NCBI GenBank assembly: GCA_028564705.1 | Contig: JAPXFQ010002811.1 | Span: 1,302,001-1,366,000, forward strand | Length of the DNA stretch: 64,000 nucleotides | Direction: 5' to 3' | From: Apricaphanius iberus | Lineage: Eukaryota > Chordata > Actinopteri > Cyprinodontiformes > Aphaniidae | Shown: in pieces, positions 28,201-36,484 of the stretch | Layout of the letters: each line of letters begins with the position of its first letter | Position numbering within the stretch: the stretch's first letter is position 1 | The notes under the pieces: model-generated | What the model was told of the DNA's origin: nothing | Seen by the model: the letters and a program-made list of their open reading frames with translations, nothing else | The model's database searches: none | Made by a program: the position numbers and the translations under genes

Positions 28201-31200
28201 GTGCGGTGCGGCCTGTCCCCTCCCAGAGCGTTGTACTGCTCGGCCACGGTGTCCCAGCACTTGTTCTTGTCCACGATGACGGCGTGCTTGTTGGTGTGCT
28301 CCTCCAGGATGCGAATGTGAGGACGGACCAGCTTCAACAGGTCCAGCTTCTCGGAGAGGGTGAAGTTGGAGGAGCGAGCTTTACCCACCATGCTGGACAT
28401 GAACACAGAGTTGGTGGCCATCTTACGGCATAGCAGACCCGAGATGGACCAGATCAGAACTAAAACGGCCCCTGTCTCAGAGAGGTCTCCACTCTGCTGC
28501 GCCGTCTCTTCTCTTGGTCCCACACTTGCCTAACGCTCATTTATGTCTCATTTCCCTTCTCTTCTCCTCCAGATCAACCCTAGGCTCTGACTAACAAGTG
28601 CATGGATTCACACTCTGGTCCTGGGTTCTCTCACGGCTACGTTGCACAATAAAAGCTGGCTCTGCTGCACACAATAAGAATCAGGCTTAACTAGGCCAGC
28701 CTCGTTTAGGCCCCCGCCTACCAGCGCAGGGCTTTGGATGAATTCCTCTCAGCTTAGGCTGACGTAGTTAAGCCGCTTAAGCCCAGCCCGACCTACTTAC
28801 AGCTCGGTCTGTGTAAACCCCAAACCGAGCACAGCAGCAGCAGCCACACTGTCTGAACTGCTGTAAATAAAAATGACAGCAGATGCGGCTTTCCACAGAG
28901 ACGTGAGGGGGGTGGGGGGAGGGGGGGGGAGACGTGTTTTTAAGCGCCCCATTAGAGGCTACAGCGGGGTTAGGGGTCGGTTGTTCTTAAGAGAGGGGAA
29001 GATCTGAAATAGTGCTGGCTTAACTGCGTGAGTGAGGGCGGGGGGGATGGGTGAAGGCGGACTGCGCATGCTCGGACAAGCGAGCGCCTCTGGCCCACAG
29101 CAGCAGCTCCCAGATCCACCAAAACGCACACCTGTTCCACGGATCAGAGCACGTGCTCGGGGCGCGTGTTTTCTATTTGACAGTTTACGTTTTTTTAGCA
29201 GCGGAGATGCTGGAAAAACTGTCCCGATATGACCGCCCCAAACCCCGCCGACTCCACTCATCCACCCACGGTGATGAGTGAAAAGAGCCGCACCGTATCA
29301 TCATGACTGTCAGGCGCTACACACGCAATTAACATCACCAATCACTTACACAATGCTCAATGAGGAAAGCGTTTAACAGCCTATGTGAATGGTAGATGTT
29401 ATCGGCTTTTAGAGGTTTTCTAATCGTTAACAGATGTATCAGATGCGGTGGCATCATTCACACCGCAGCGGTTCCCAAAATCGAGCTCACAAACAGGTAA
29501 GTGTGGGGTAGCAAATAGCATGAGTTTCCATCTTATAATTGAAATGAAAAACGTGACTTTTATGAAATAAAAGCAACATATATTGGTGGATATATCGACC
29601 GTTTTTGTTGGTTATGTTCCCATTATACAACCTTTTAATATTTATAAGCTTGTATGTGCCGTCAATAGTTCGGGCCACGGGCTGCTTAAATTTTTATTTT
29701 GTGGATCAGAGACTGGAAAGTTTGGGAAACACCGACATAATGTATAAATTAAGTTAACACTGGAAAAAAAAAAATTAAGCCACTCTGATGAAAGCTGAGC
29801 ACAGTTCTATTAGATCATGTCTATCTGGACCTGAAACGTCAGTAAAGTATAATATGAAAGATAGTTATCTAAAGAACAGGTTTTGTTAGATTCAATTATG
29901 TCAGGGTATTGTACAGATTCACTGCATTGAGAGGTAAGTGTGATACTGCCAACAGGATATTTGCACGTTCCTTTATCAAATTCCTCTCTGCCGTAATACA
30001 AGTGTGTTTGTTGGAAATCACCGGTTGGTGTAATTTTGAATAAATGCCTATAAAACACCCAAGGAGACAACAAGAAAGCCCTCTGAGACGCTCTGAATTC
30101 ACAGGGGAACAGCGCTACGGATTCTTAACAAACCATGGGTGAAATGAAGGATTTTTGTGGCAGATAATAACTCCCATTATATGAGTATAACATCATGCCG
30201 AATGGATATAAAGTTCTCCTGAAGGACTTAAAGTCACACCTTTTCAGGGGAAAGCCATATTAGATGACGTCTTTACTTCTACAAGAGCCCGGACGGACAA
30301 AGCGCACGGAACACGCCCGCTATTAGAAATTTGATTTCCCCTCAAAATACAAAAAAAGTTTCGCCATAAATAAAATTTTACCTCTTCTCTAGTTCCAAGC
30401 GATGAAAGAGAGACTGATGTGCTCGTCATGTTGCTGCAAATAGATAATTCTCAGGGAATTGAGCGTTTGAAAACAGCACCAGTTGGACCTCCGTTGTTGA
30501 GTTTCTGACTCGAAGACACAGATACCGCATGCTTGTGATATGCACTGCCCCGTACTGGCCGAAAATTACACACTGTGCCTTTAATGCATGTTATAAATAA
30601 GGTTGATGTTGAAAAAAAAAAACAGTACATCCCCTTTAATTTGGGTCAAGAATCGTCCAGTGTCTTGATGAAAAGTCAATTGGATCCTTATGCTCAGGAC
30701 CGGTGAAATTTTCTTGGCTTTCCAACTCACACTATTTTTGTTCCACAAACCCTCAGGATCATTTAAGAAATTCAAAATGACTTTCTTACTGCATCCCACC
30801 TTAGCAGCGATGGCACACATGGCGAGAGACCCTGCGTATGCAGTTCAAAAACCCAAACATGTTCAAAAAAAAGAATAAGAAAAAAGTTTCTTTGCCTTTG
30901 CTTTTAGAACGTCATGACAGTGACATGACAGAAAATGAGGAAGAATCCCCATTTTTTCCAGATTTGGCCTTGTAAAGGCCTGCGGTGCTACACTTTTGAT
31001 CAGCTCTACTTAGAACATTGTTAAGATCAAACCATGCAAAATATGAATTGCCATTTTTCCAAGCCGTCTTATACTTTTGATTGGGACTATACGTAAATTC
31101 AATAGGAATTTATAACAGATTAAAGGAATGGAGTCACGGATCGTATAGAAAATAGTAATATGAATAAAGTCTAGAAAACAGCAATGTTTCCACACTCCAC

Positions 31201-33426
31201 ACTTTTCTTTTCACATATTAGCCTTGCACTGAAAAATGCTTGTACACATCTTTATGATGTACAAGCTAGTATCACCAACTCACGTTTATATGAGAGATGA
31301 GCGTGCATAAAAGCAAACATGAGCTATTAGAGGTCCACACATAACTAGAGCTTCATAAAAACCAACTTTCTACTTCAAGCAGATGATGGATGAGAACAAA
31401 CCAAACCAGATTTTATTTACAAACCTAAAAGGTGCAAAACTTTCAAGCAGAAATTAGGATTGTGACAGAGGTTTCTTTGTAAACAATTTCTTTTTTCTAA
31501 TAGAGCCTGCTTTTTGATGTTTTCTTTCCTAAATGTGTATGTGTTTGCCGTTCTTTTAGTAGCCATTACCCTGGTACAAACCTTAAAGGGGACTTTTTGT
31601 TTTTCCCATCTCATACATTAACTACAAGGCTTATATACATTCCCCAACTCTTTCTAGTTACCTCCCCCTGCTCCTCCTGGGGAACCCCACAGGCAGGACA
31701 TGAGATAATCTCTCCAGATAATCCAGTGTCGCCTCATCACCTCCACCTGGTGGGACATGTCTGGAACGGCGCGCTAAATCCTGAGGGTATCTTTACAAGA
31801 TATCCAAACCAACTCTGGACTCTGTTGCCAAGGAATTATTCTGGTGCTTTGCTTGCACCAAAAAATTATTGATTTTACTTTGTAAATTTGCTTACTTATG
31901 CATCTCATTCTATCAAAAACAACAACAAAATGGTCAAACAGTGCTGTAGGCTTAAATAGCTGGGAGTTTTAGTGCCACTGCACTTCATTTAGCTCCCACA
32001 AAGCATCTTGTTTCATTCTTATTTAGTTAACTTTATTTCACAGCACCATTTCCCTTTAAATATCGTTTTAAGGCAGTTTAATTGCTAAATACATTTCAGC
32101 TTTTTTCAACATCCAAAAGCATACTAAAAAAATATAAATATATAAAGAAAACCCAGAGCTATTGCTATCATTATCAAATCCAACTTTATTTATCAAGCGT
32201 TTTTCAAACCAAATAGCTTCTCAAAGTGCTTTACAGGTTAAAATTACCCCAGAAACCCCTCCCTTCCCAACCCCAAATAAAAAACATCATCACAACTATA
32301 CCCCCTCATCACAACCCAACCCATCTCCCATGCACACGCACGAAAGCAAAAATAAAAGCAACAACGAGCCGAGTACAGATGAGCCAGGAAACACAATAAT
32401 GGGAGCCATCTGCATCGGCAGCAGCAGCCAAGGTACTGATTATGAGCTGCCTCACCTGACAGATTTGTGTCCTTAGTACAGTCTGCTGTAGAGTCTTCAA
32501 ATTTGGTCTCGTCCTCGTTTTCTTTTGTCTCTGTTGCACTGAGGACACGAGCCAGCGCCCTGGACAGACCTGGAGCCGTCCCGCATGTTGGAGCTAGAAC
32601 ACCGCAGGCTGGTTTTATCGCAACTGGTGCCGAAAGACTTCTCTGGACCTGCCAAACATGAATTTGAGAACAGAAATATGTAATATTTGAAAAAAATACA
32701 GTACAGACCAAAAGTTTGGACACACTCTCTCATTCAATACGTCTTCTTTATTTTCATGACTACATTGTAGATTCTCAATTAAGGACATCAAAACTATGAA
32801 TGAACACATAATGTATGGAATTACTGTATGTACTTAAACAAAAAGGGTGAAATAACTGAATACATGTTATATTTTAGATTCTCCAAAGTAGCCACCCTTT
32901 GCTATGATTACTGCTTTGCATTCTCTTGAGGTAGTCACCCGAAATGGTTTTCCAACAGTCTTGAAGGAGTTCCCAGAGATGCTTAGTACTTGTTGGCCCT
33001 TTTGCCTTCACTCTGCGGTTCAGCTCACCCCAAATCATCTCGATTGGTTTCAGGTCCGGTGACTTTGGAGGCCAGGTTATTTAACACTTTTTTGTAAAAC
33101 TACTACATAATTCCATATGTTTTCAATCATAGTTTTGATGCCTTCAGTGAGAATCTACAATGTAGTCATGAAAATAAAGAAAACGCACTGAATGAGAAGG
33201 TGTGTCCAAACGTTTGGTCCGTACTGTACTTTCTAAACAACAAGGGAAGCAAAGACTTTATCTGCTGGCATAAACGTACCTTATCGAGAGCGTTCCCCAA
33301 ACCAAGTTTAGGGCTTAAAGGCTTTGGTTCAGCTACAGGATACGAAGCAGATGCTCCTGGTGGCAAAAACCGAGGCTTTTTCACAGCATTACCCAAAAGC
33401 TGACTGGGAGCTCCTGAGCGCCGCAT
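13208..33426 (-). CDS. rad54b: DNA repair and recombination protein RAD54B
   Basis: Fifteen coding exons on the minus strand: 33426-33280, 32648-32456, 25348-25100, 23301-23002, 22851-22689, 22583-22358, 22245-22159, 20676-20556, 20460-20321, 18207-17917, 17779-17616, 17546-17285, 17012-16946, 16848-16651, 13431-13208. Phases agree throughout and give 943 residues (human 910). The N-terminus [14 protein letters not shown] is diagnostic of RAD54B. Helicase motifs seen: ADEMGLGKT (Walker A, about 362-370), CDEGHRL (DEGH box, 467-470), [20 protein letters not shown], and RVWRDGQ (motif VI, 785-791). The C-terminus [16 protein letters not shown] matches the family. It is a nuclear Swi2/Snf2-type ATP-dependent DNA translocase that works with RAD51/DMC1 in homologous recombination. 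The acceptor before the ATG exon (33428) implies an upstream non-coding exon. One intron uses a GC donor (exon end 16946). fsbp is nested in the intron between 32456 and 25348. Confidence 0.95.
13758..14219. mobile_element. TTAA-target (piggyBac-like) MITE
   Basis: The left end CAGTGTGTAGTTTTT and right end AAAAATTACACACTG are inverted repeats with one mismatch. TTAA abuts the element at 13754-13757 and 14220-14223. It has no coding capacity. A related copy with the same interior lies near 30236-30580. A TTAA target with short TIRs suggests piggyBac-type mobilisation. Confidence 0.7.
14367..15035. mobile_element. hAT-like MITE (669 bp) inside the LINE
   Basis: It begins CAGTGATGG and ends CAACACTG, hAT-type ends. 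The flanking 8-mers CCTGTGAT (14359-14366) and CCTCTAAT (15036-15043) differ at two positions, as expected of an aged duplication. Internal sequence is rich in GTAAC/GTTAC and AGTAAT motifs, like the copy at 38804-39454. Confidence 0.75.
16075..16360 (-). mobile_element. Tc1-like transposase fragment
   Basis: Minus-strand translation contains a [19 protein letters not shown] segment typical of the Tc1 transposase helix-turn-helix region. It is in the last rad54b intron and is broken on both sides. Confidence 0.55.
16408..16480. repeat. Common teleost dispersed repeat end
   Basis: The motif CATCCATTTTCTGAACCGCT followed by GGGTCGCGGGGG is a familiar short repeat of fish genomes, usually seen at LINE/RTE-related 3' ends. 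Recognised from memory only. Confidence 0.4.
18235..18554. mobile_element. hAT-like MITE (320 bp) adjacent to a rad54b exon
   Basis: Ends CAGGGATGCACCGATA and ATGCATCCCTA are inverted. The perfect 8-bp duplication GTTAAAAC lies at 18227-18234 and 18555-18562. The interior is rich in TATCGGTATCG. It sits only 27 bases upstream of the splice acceptor of the rad54b exon 18207-17917. Confidence 0.88.
18957..20140 (-). mobile_element. Dead L2-type LINE, 3' half (rad54b intron)
   Basis: The low-coordinate end carries AATTTTATTTGTATAGCAC, a typical L2 3' terminus. Minus-strand pieces such as [20 protein letters not shown] and [13 protein letters not shown] are the C-terminal part of an L2 reverse-transcriptase ORF. 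Frames are interrupted. It lies between exons 20460-20321 and 18207-17917. Confidence 0.8.
20677..22158. other. rad54b intron without recognised gene
   Basis: AT-rich intron sequence with a TA run near 21576 and a GC-richer unassigned block at 21670-22080 that looks repetitive but was not identified. No exon of rad54b is missing here because the flanking exons join in phase. Confidence 0.6.
23417..24804 (-). mobile_element. Tc1-like DNA transposon, disrupted transposase
   Basis: The left end CAGCGGGCACAAAAAGTAT and the reverse complement of the right end, CAGTGGGTACAAATAGTAT, are matching inverted repeats with three differences. TA precedes the left end. Between them a minus-strand transposase relic at 24515-24108 shows [17 protein letters not shown] and [11 protein letters not shown], the N-terminal DNA-binding part of Tc1 transposase; downstream frames are broken. 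About 1.39 kb, near the usual Tc1 length. It lies in the rad54b intron between exons 25348-25100 and 23301-23002. Confidence 0.85.
25349..26554. other. Intron sequence between rad54b exon 25348-25100 and fsbp 3' end
   Basis: AT-rich with no recognised exon. Short open frames (for example 26438-26145 minus) show no family resemblance or splice logic. Confidence 0.55.
26555..26560 (-). terminator. Candidate fsbp polyadenylation signal
   Basis: AATAAA on the minus strand about 157 bases past the fsbp stop codon at 26717. Confidence 0.55.
26717..28391 (-). CDS. fsbp: Fibrinogen silencer-binding protein (nested in rad54b)
   Basis: Two coding exons on the minus strand, 28391-28015 and 27272-26717, joined AG|G, give 310 residues (human about 299). 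The N-terminus [20 protein letters not shown] is essentially that of human FSBP and begins a Myb/SANT-like DNA-binding domain (about residues 8-85, including [16 protein letters not shown] and [15 protein letters not shown]). The middle is acidic and proline/serine-rich (EEDVKPPP). The C-terminus is a predicted coiled coil ([29 protein letters not shown]). Mammalian FSBP is a nuclear repressor that binds the fibrinogen gamma promoter. The frame stays open upstream, with in-frame Met codons at 28421 and 28523; the 28391 start is chosen because it matches the human protein. The gene lies wholly in a rad54b intron on the same strand, as in mammals. Confidence 0.93.
28907..28929 (+). other. G-rich tract (possible G-quadruplex) upstream of fsbp
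   Basis: Runs of 6, 6 and 9 guanines are separated by single T and A bases, followed by GAGACG. It lies about 400-500 bases upstream of the fsbp coding start, in a GC-richer block (28.6-29.3 kb) that may be its promoter region. Confidence 0.5.
30075..30580. mobile_element. Composite MITE: parts of two families fused
   Basis: 30075-30235 resembles one half of the long-TIR MITE at 8110-9000 (shared blocks around TTCACAGGGGAA, ACTCCCATTA and TGGATATAAA). 30236-30580 is about 90% like 13860-14219 by eye, ending in ATTACACACTG and followed by TTAA at 30581. The left TIR of the second family is missing. It lies in the large rad54b intron upstream of fsbp. Confidence 0.65.
30590..30900 (-). mobile_element. 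Tc1-like transposase fragment
   Basis: Minus-strand translation reads [20 protein letters not shown] then [13 protein letters not shown], the paired-type DNA-binding region of Tc1 transposase with substitutions. Only the N-terminal part is recognisable. Confidence 0.6.
31640..31840. repeat. Degenerate LINE-like repeat
   Basis: Contains CTCCTCCTGGGGAACCCC and CACCTCCACCTGGTGGGACA, which echo a very common fish retroelement block. Strongly diverged; family uncertain. Confidence 0.4.
32175..32260 (-). repeat. Short L2-type LINE/SINE 3' tail
   Basis: AACTTTATTTATCAAGCG ... CTCAAAGTGCTTTACAGG is the conserved 3' terminus of teleost L2-type elements and their SINEs. It ends about 195 bases from the rad54b exon 32648-32456. 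Confidence 0.6.
32699..33226. mobile_element. Tc1-type MITE, copy A (528 bp)
   Basis: Ends CAGTACAGACCAAAAGTTTG and its inverted counterpart ending GTCCGTACTG, flanked by TA at 32697-32698 and 33227-33228. The TIRs are long (about 150-200 bases). The centre keeps short transposase-like coding remnants (CCAAATCATCTCGATTGG in the reverse sense). It occupies most of the 631-base first coding intron of rad54b. Confidence 0.88.
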
Positions 33427-34422
33427 TCTTAAAGCACAAACACAAAATACAGTGTCAGTCTACTGTCAGTTTTACTGGCTTTATTACTAAAACTTTACTT
33501 GTGGCTCAGCAACTCATCTGCCTATTTTACAAATCTCTGACAGGAAGGAAAGACAATAAACTACACAAAGTATTTTCCTTTTCCACAGAGCTTTAGGTCA
33601 GACTGGAAAAGCATTATCTGATCCTTTAGCTGAACCTGTAATTTAGCTCAGAACAGCAGCATTTTTTCCTTTTAATAATTCGCCAGAATTTAATTTGCTA
33701 AAAGCCGCTGGAAGTGACCACATTTACATGCAAACACAAAGCGAGGAAATTTTAACTAATATACTTAATTTGAAGTATATTATATATTTACTACAAAAAT
33801 GGCAAGAGATAAAAAAAAATCTATTTTATAAATTTAAAGTTTGAAAAAAAGTCTGATTGTAATGAGACTATACTTCTATACAGGCTGAATGCAAACACAG
33901 AGCTGGAAGCCATCCTGTACCTTGGAAGACTCTTTAATTTATAAGCTGATGGTTTTCGCCACCTTTATTACCCGTTTAGTATTCAACTAATCCGGGACAA
34001 ACAGTCTGCCTGCATGCACATTTCATGTAAATAAGATAACGAGTTAAAACGAGAAGATCCCTTCTGAATCATTCTGTTGATGGGTGTTTTTCTCTGAAGT
34101 AAACCAACTAATATTTTTGACATGTTCAAACGTATTCTTTAATCATTTTAGCAAACAAGCGCGTTCTGCTCTGCTAATGCATCCATACGTCTGTTATGAC
34201 AAGCTAAACATCAATATGTTAGAAAACTAGCCAAAAGGCTATAAAACAACGGTTACAGAAAGCGTTAACAGAGTTTAAATAATATCATCTTAGTCGACCT
34301 CCTTTACATACCTGGACGAGATGAATCTTAAATTAAAACATATAAAAGCGTAAACTTAACCGGTTACACGTTAAATCTCGTTTCTCCCGCTGAACGGCGG
34401 AAAGAATCTGATTCGCTATACG

Positions 34423-34432
34423 CTTCCGGAAG
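34423..34432. promoter_or_regulatory. ETS-type palindrome, likely rad54b promoter
   Basis: CTTCCGGAAG lies in a small GC-richer block (34380-34450) about 1 kb upstream of the rad54b ATG exon. Paired ETS sites are common in TATA-less housekeeping promoters. A non-coding first exon is expected just downstream on the minus strand because the ATG exon starts with a splice acceptor at 33428. Confidence 0.45.
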
Positions 34433-34877
34433 GCGTGGCCAAAGTGAGAAGGGTATGTTTGGTTTCAACGTCAGCACAGTAGCAGAGGCACATACAAAGG
34501 TGGCGCTTTATGCAGTTTCAGGTTGAAAGGTATGAAGTTCATGGAAAAAAGAAAAAAAAACGTTAAATGTTCATTGTGATGCTAATTGACTTCCCTGGAT
34601 TGGAAGCTGAAAAGTTTGGAAACCCCTACCGTTTAGTAAATGTAGCAGAGCTAGCATAGCAAATATATGCATTAAACTTGCTGCCCAGTTGTGCAGTTTC
34701 TAGCACTGTTTGCAAGTTGCAACTAGAAGGTCATTGAATCCAAGTTGGTGCTTTGGTTTGGGGAGTTTGCATGTTTCTCTTTGTATGAGTGGATTTACTT
34801 CAGCTTTCTCCAGCTGTTCATATAGATGCATATTTGAGTTTTTTTTTATCACTCTAAAATGCCTTAATATGCATGTA

Positions 34878-35406
34878 CAGTACAGGCCAAAAGTTTGGAC
34901 ACACCATCTCATTCAGTGCGTTTTCTATATTTTCATGACTACATTGTAGATTCTCACTGAAGGCATCAAAACTATGAATGAACACATATGGAATTATGTA
35001 GTACTTTTACAAAAAAGTGTGAAATAACCTGGCCTCCAAAGTCACCGGACCAGAACCCAATCGAGATGATTTGGGGTGAGCTGAACCGCAGAGTGAAGGC
35101 AAAAGGGCCAACAAGTACTTAGCATCTCTGGGAAATCCTTCAAGACTGTTGGAAAACCATTGCGGGGGACTACCTCAAGAGAATGCAAAGCAGTAATCAG
35201 AGCAAAGGGTGGCTACTTTGAGGAATCTAAAATATAACACATGTATTCAGTTATTTCACCCTTTTTGTTTAAGTACATACAGTAATTCCATATATTATGT
35301 ATTCATTCATAGTCTTGATGCCTTAATTGAGAATTTATAATGAAGTCATGGAAAGAAAGGAAACTCCTTGAAGGAGAAGGTGTGTCCAAACTTTTGGTCT
35401 GTACTG
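34878..35406. mobile_element. Tc1-type MITE, copy B (529 bp), inverted relative to copy A
   Basis: Ends CAGTACAGGCCAAAAGTTTG and GGTCTGTACTG, with TA at 34876-34877 and 35407-35408. The central transposase-like remnant reads in the opposite direction to copy A (GAGATGATTTGGGGTGAGC here). Confidence 0.88.
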
Positions 35407-35408
35407 TA

Positions 35409-35452
35409 TGTGTGTGTGTGTGTGTGTGTGCGTGTGTATGTGTGTGTGTGTC
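35409..35452. repeat. TG dinucleotide microsatellite
   Basis: About 22 TG units with single CG and TA interruptions, directly abutting the right end of MITE copy B. Confidence 0.9.
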
Positions 35453-36484
35453 TGCACCGTGTGTCTCTGTGGACTAGTGACACACATGAATTATCCCACC
35501 TATTTATTATTTATTGCTGGTTCTTTTTGGACTTTTCTAGAGTCTGAGTGAAATCCCGAATTATTTAGATGTTTATAATTTTTGTATAATACTCATGTTT
35601 TTTAGGAAATTAATCTCTGGCAATTTACTGTAAAATAAAAAACTCTGCTTATGGACCACCACAACCTTCGCCCAGCTCCGTTGTTTTTCTATAATTGATA
35701 GAAGCTATGCTGGTTCACTTTATGCTTTCTCGATACATCCAGTTTCTTTAGAATATCAGATATATTTAACTAATAATTGGCCTCTTTTCATCTTTTACAC
35801 AGTAATTCTTTCACTTTCACAGTTTCTCTGCTTAGTCTAAGACTTAGAGAGGGTGGGTGATCTCTGATCCCTGTCCTGGTGTATTTTGTGTCATCTGATG
35901 TTCTGCCCTCGTTAATCCAGTCTGGAGGGAGAGAGTGTAATCCATGTTAATCCCACATCCAGCGACGGACAGGAAGAGAGAAACCTCAGGACACGGCGGG
36001 TCATTAAAGAGAGACAGAAATTATCTCTAATGGCTATGTCCCAACACAGCTTTAATTCTTAGACAGTAAGTGAGACGTCCTGGACCAGCTTCTCTCTTCT
36101 TGACTGGGTTTTTCTGTAGCTGTAATTCTGTCTCATCTGATCTCATCTAACAGCTGCCTGCCCGTTGTCAGGGATACCTCCCCACAGAGACGCACTCTCA
36201 AAAGGCAGGGGAGGGCTTTGCAAGACAGGAGACCCTCACCTGGATCTGGATGCAGTGAGGAGAGGGGATGAAGGAGGAAAGTGTGCAGCAGAAAGAGAAG
36301 AGGAGAGGTTATCCGTGGAGGTGCTTGTGAAATCAGAAACCAAAGAGGGAAAGAGGGAAGAGTTGGATGAAGTTAAGAACAACTTTTCTGGTAAGAGAGT
36401 GTTGGTCAGAGAAGAAACACGCGTGAATTCTTCTCCCAGGTTTTGACAGCAGAGCATAACCTGTGCAACCTTTGAAGACGCAGG

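Larger units (their letters stand above)
34433..36484. other. Spacer between divergent rad54b and RING gene
   Basis: Contains Tc1-type MITE copy B, a TG microsatellite and, at about 36.0-36.48 kb, the probable 5' leader or promoter of the RING gene. An open frame at 36165-36446 is not in frame with the RING start and has no recognised domain. Confidence 0.5.

Noticed and set aside
32699..35406. Repeated ~530-bp unit considered as a possible segmental duplication or array
   Set aside because: TA target duplications, terminal inverted repeats and transposase remnants identify both units as Tc1-type MITEs.
36165..36446. 93-codon plus-strand frame just upstream of the RING gene
   Set aside because: Different frame from the RING start, Glu/Lys-rich low complexity, no motif; more likely 5' leader or promoter sequence.
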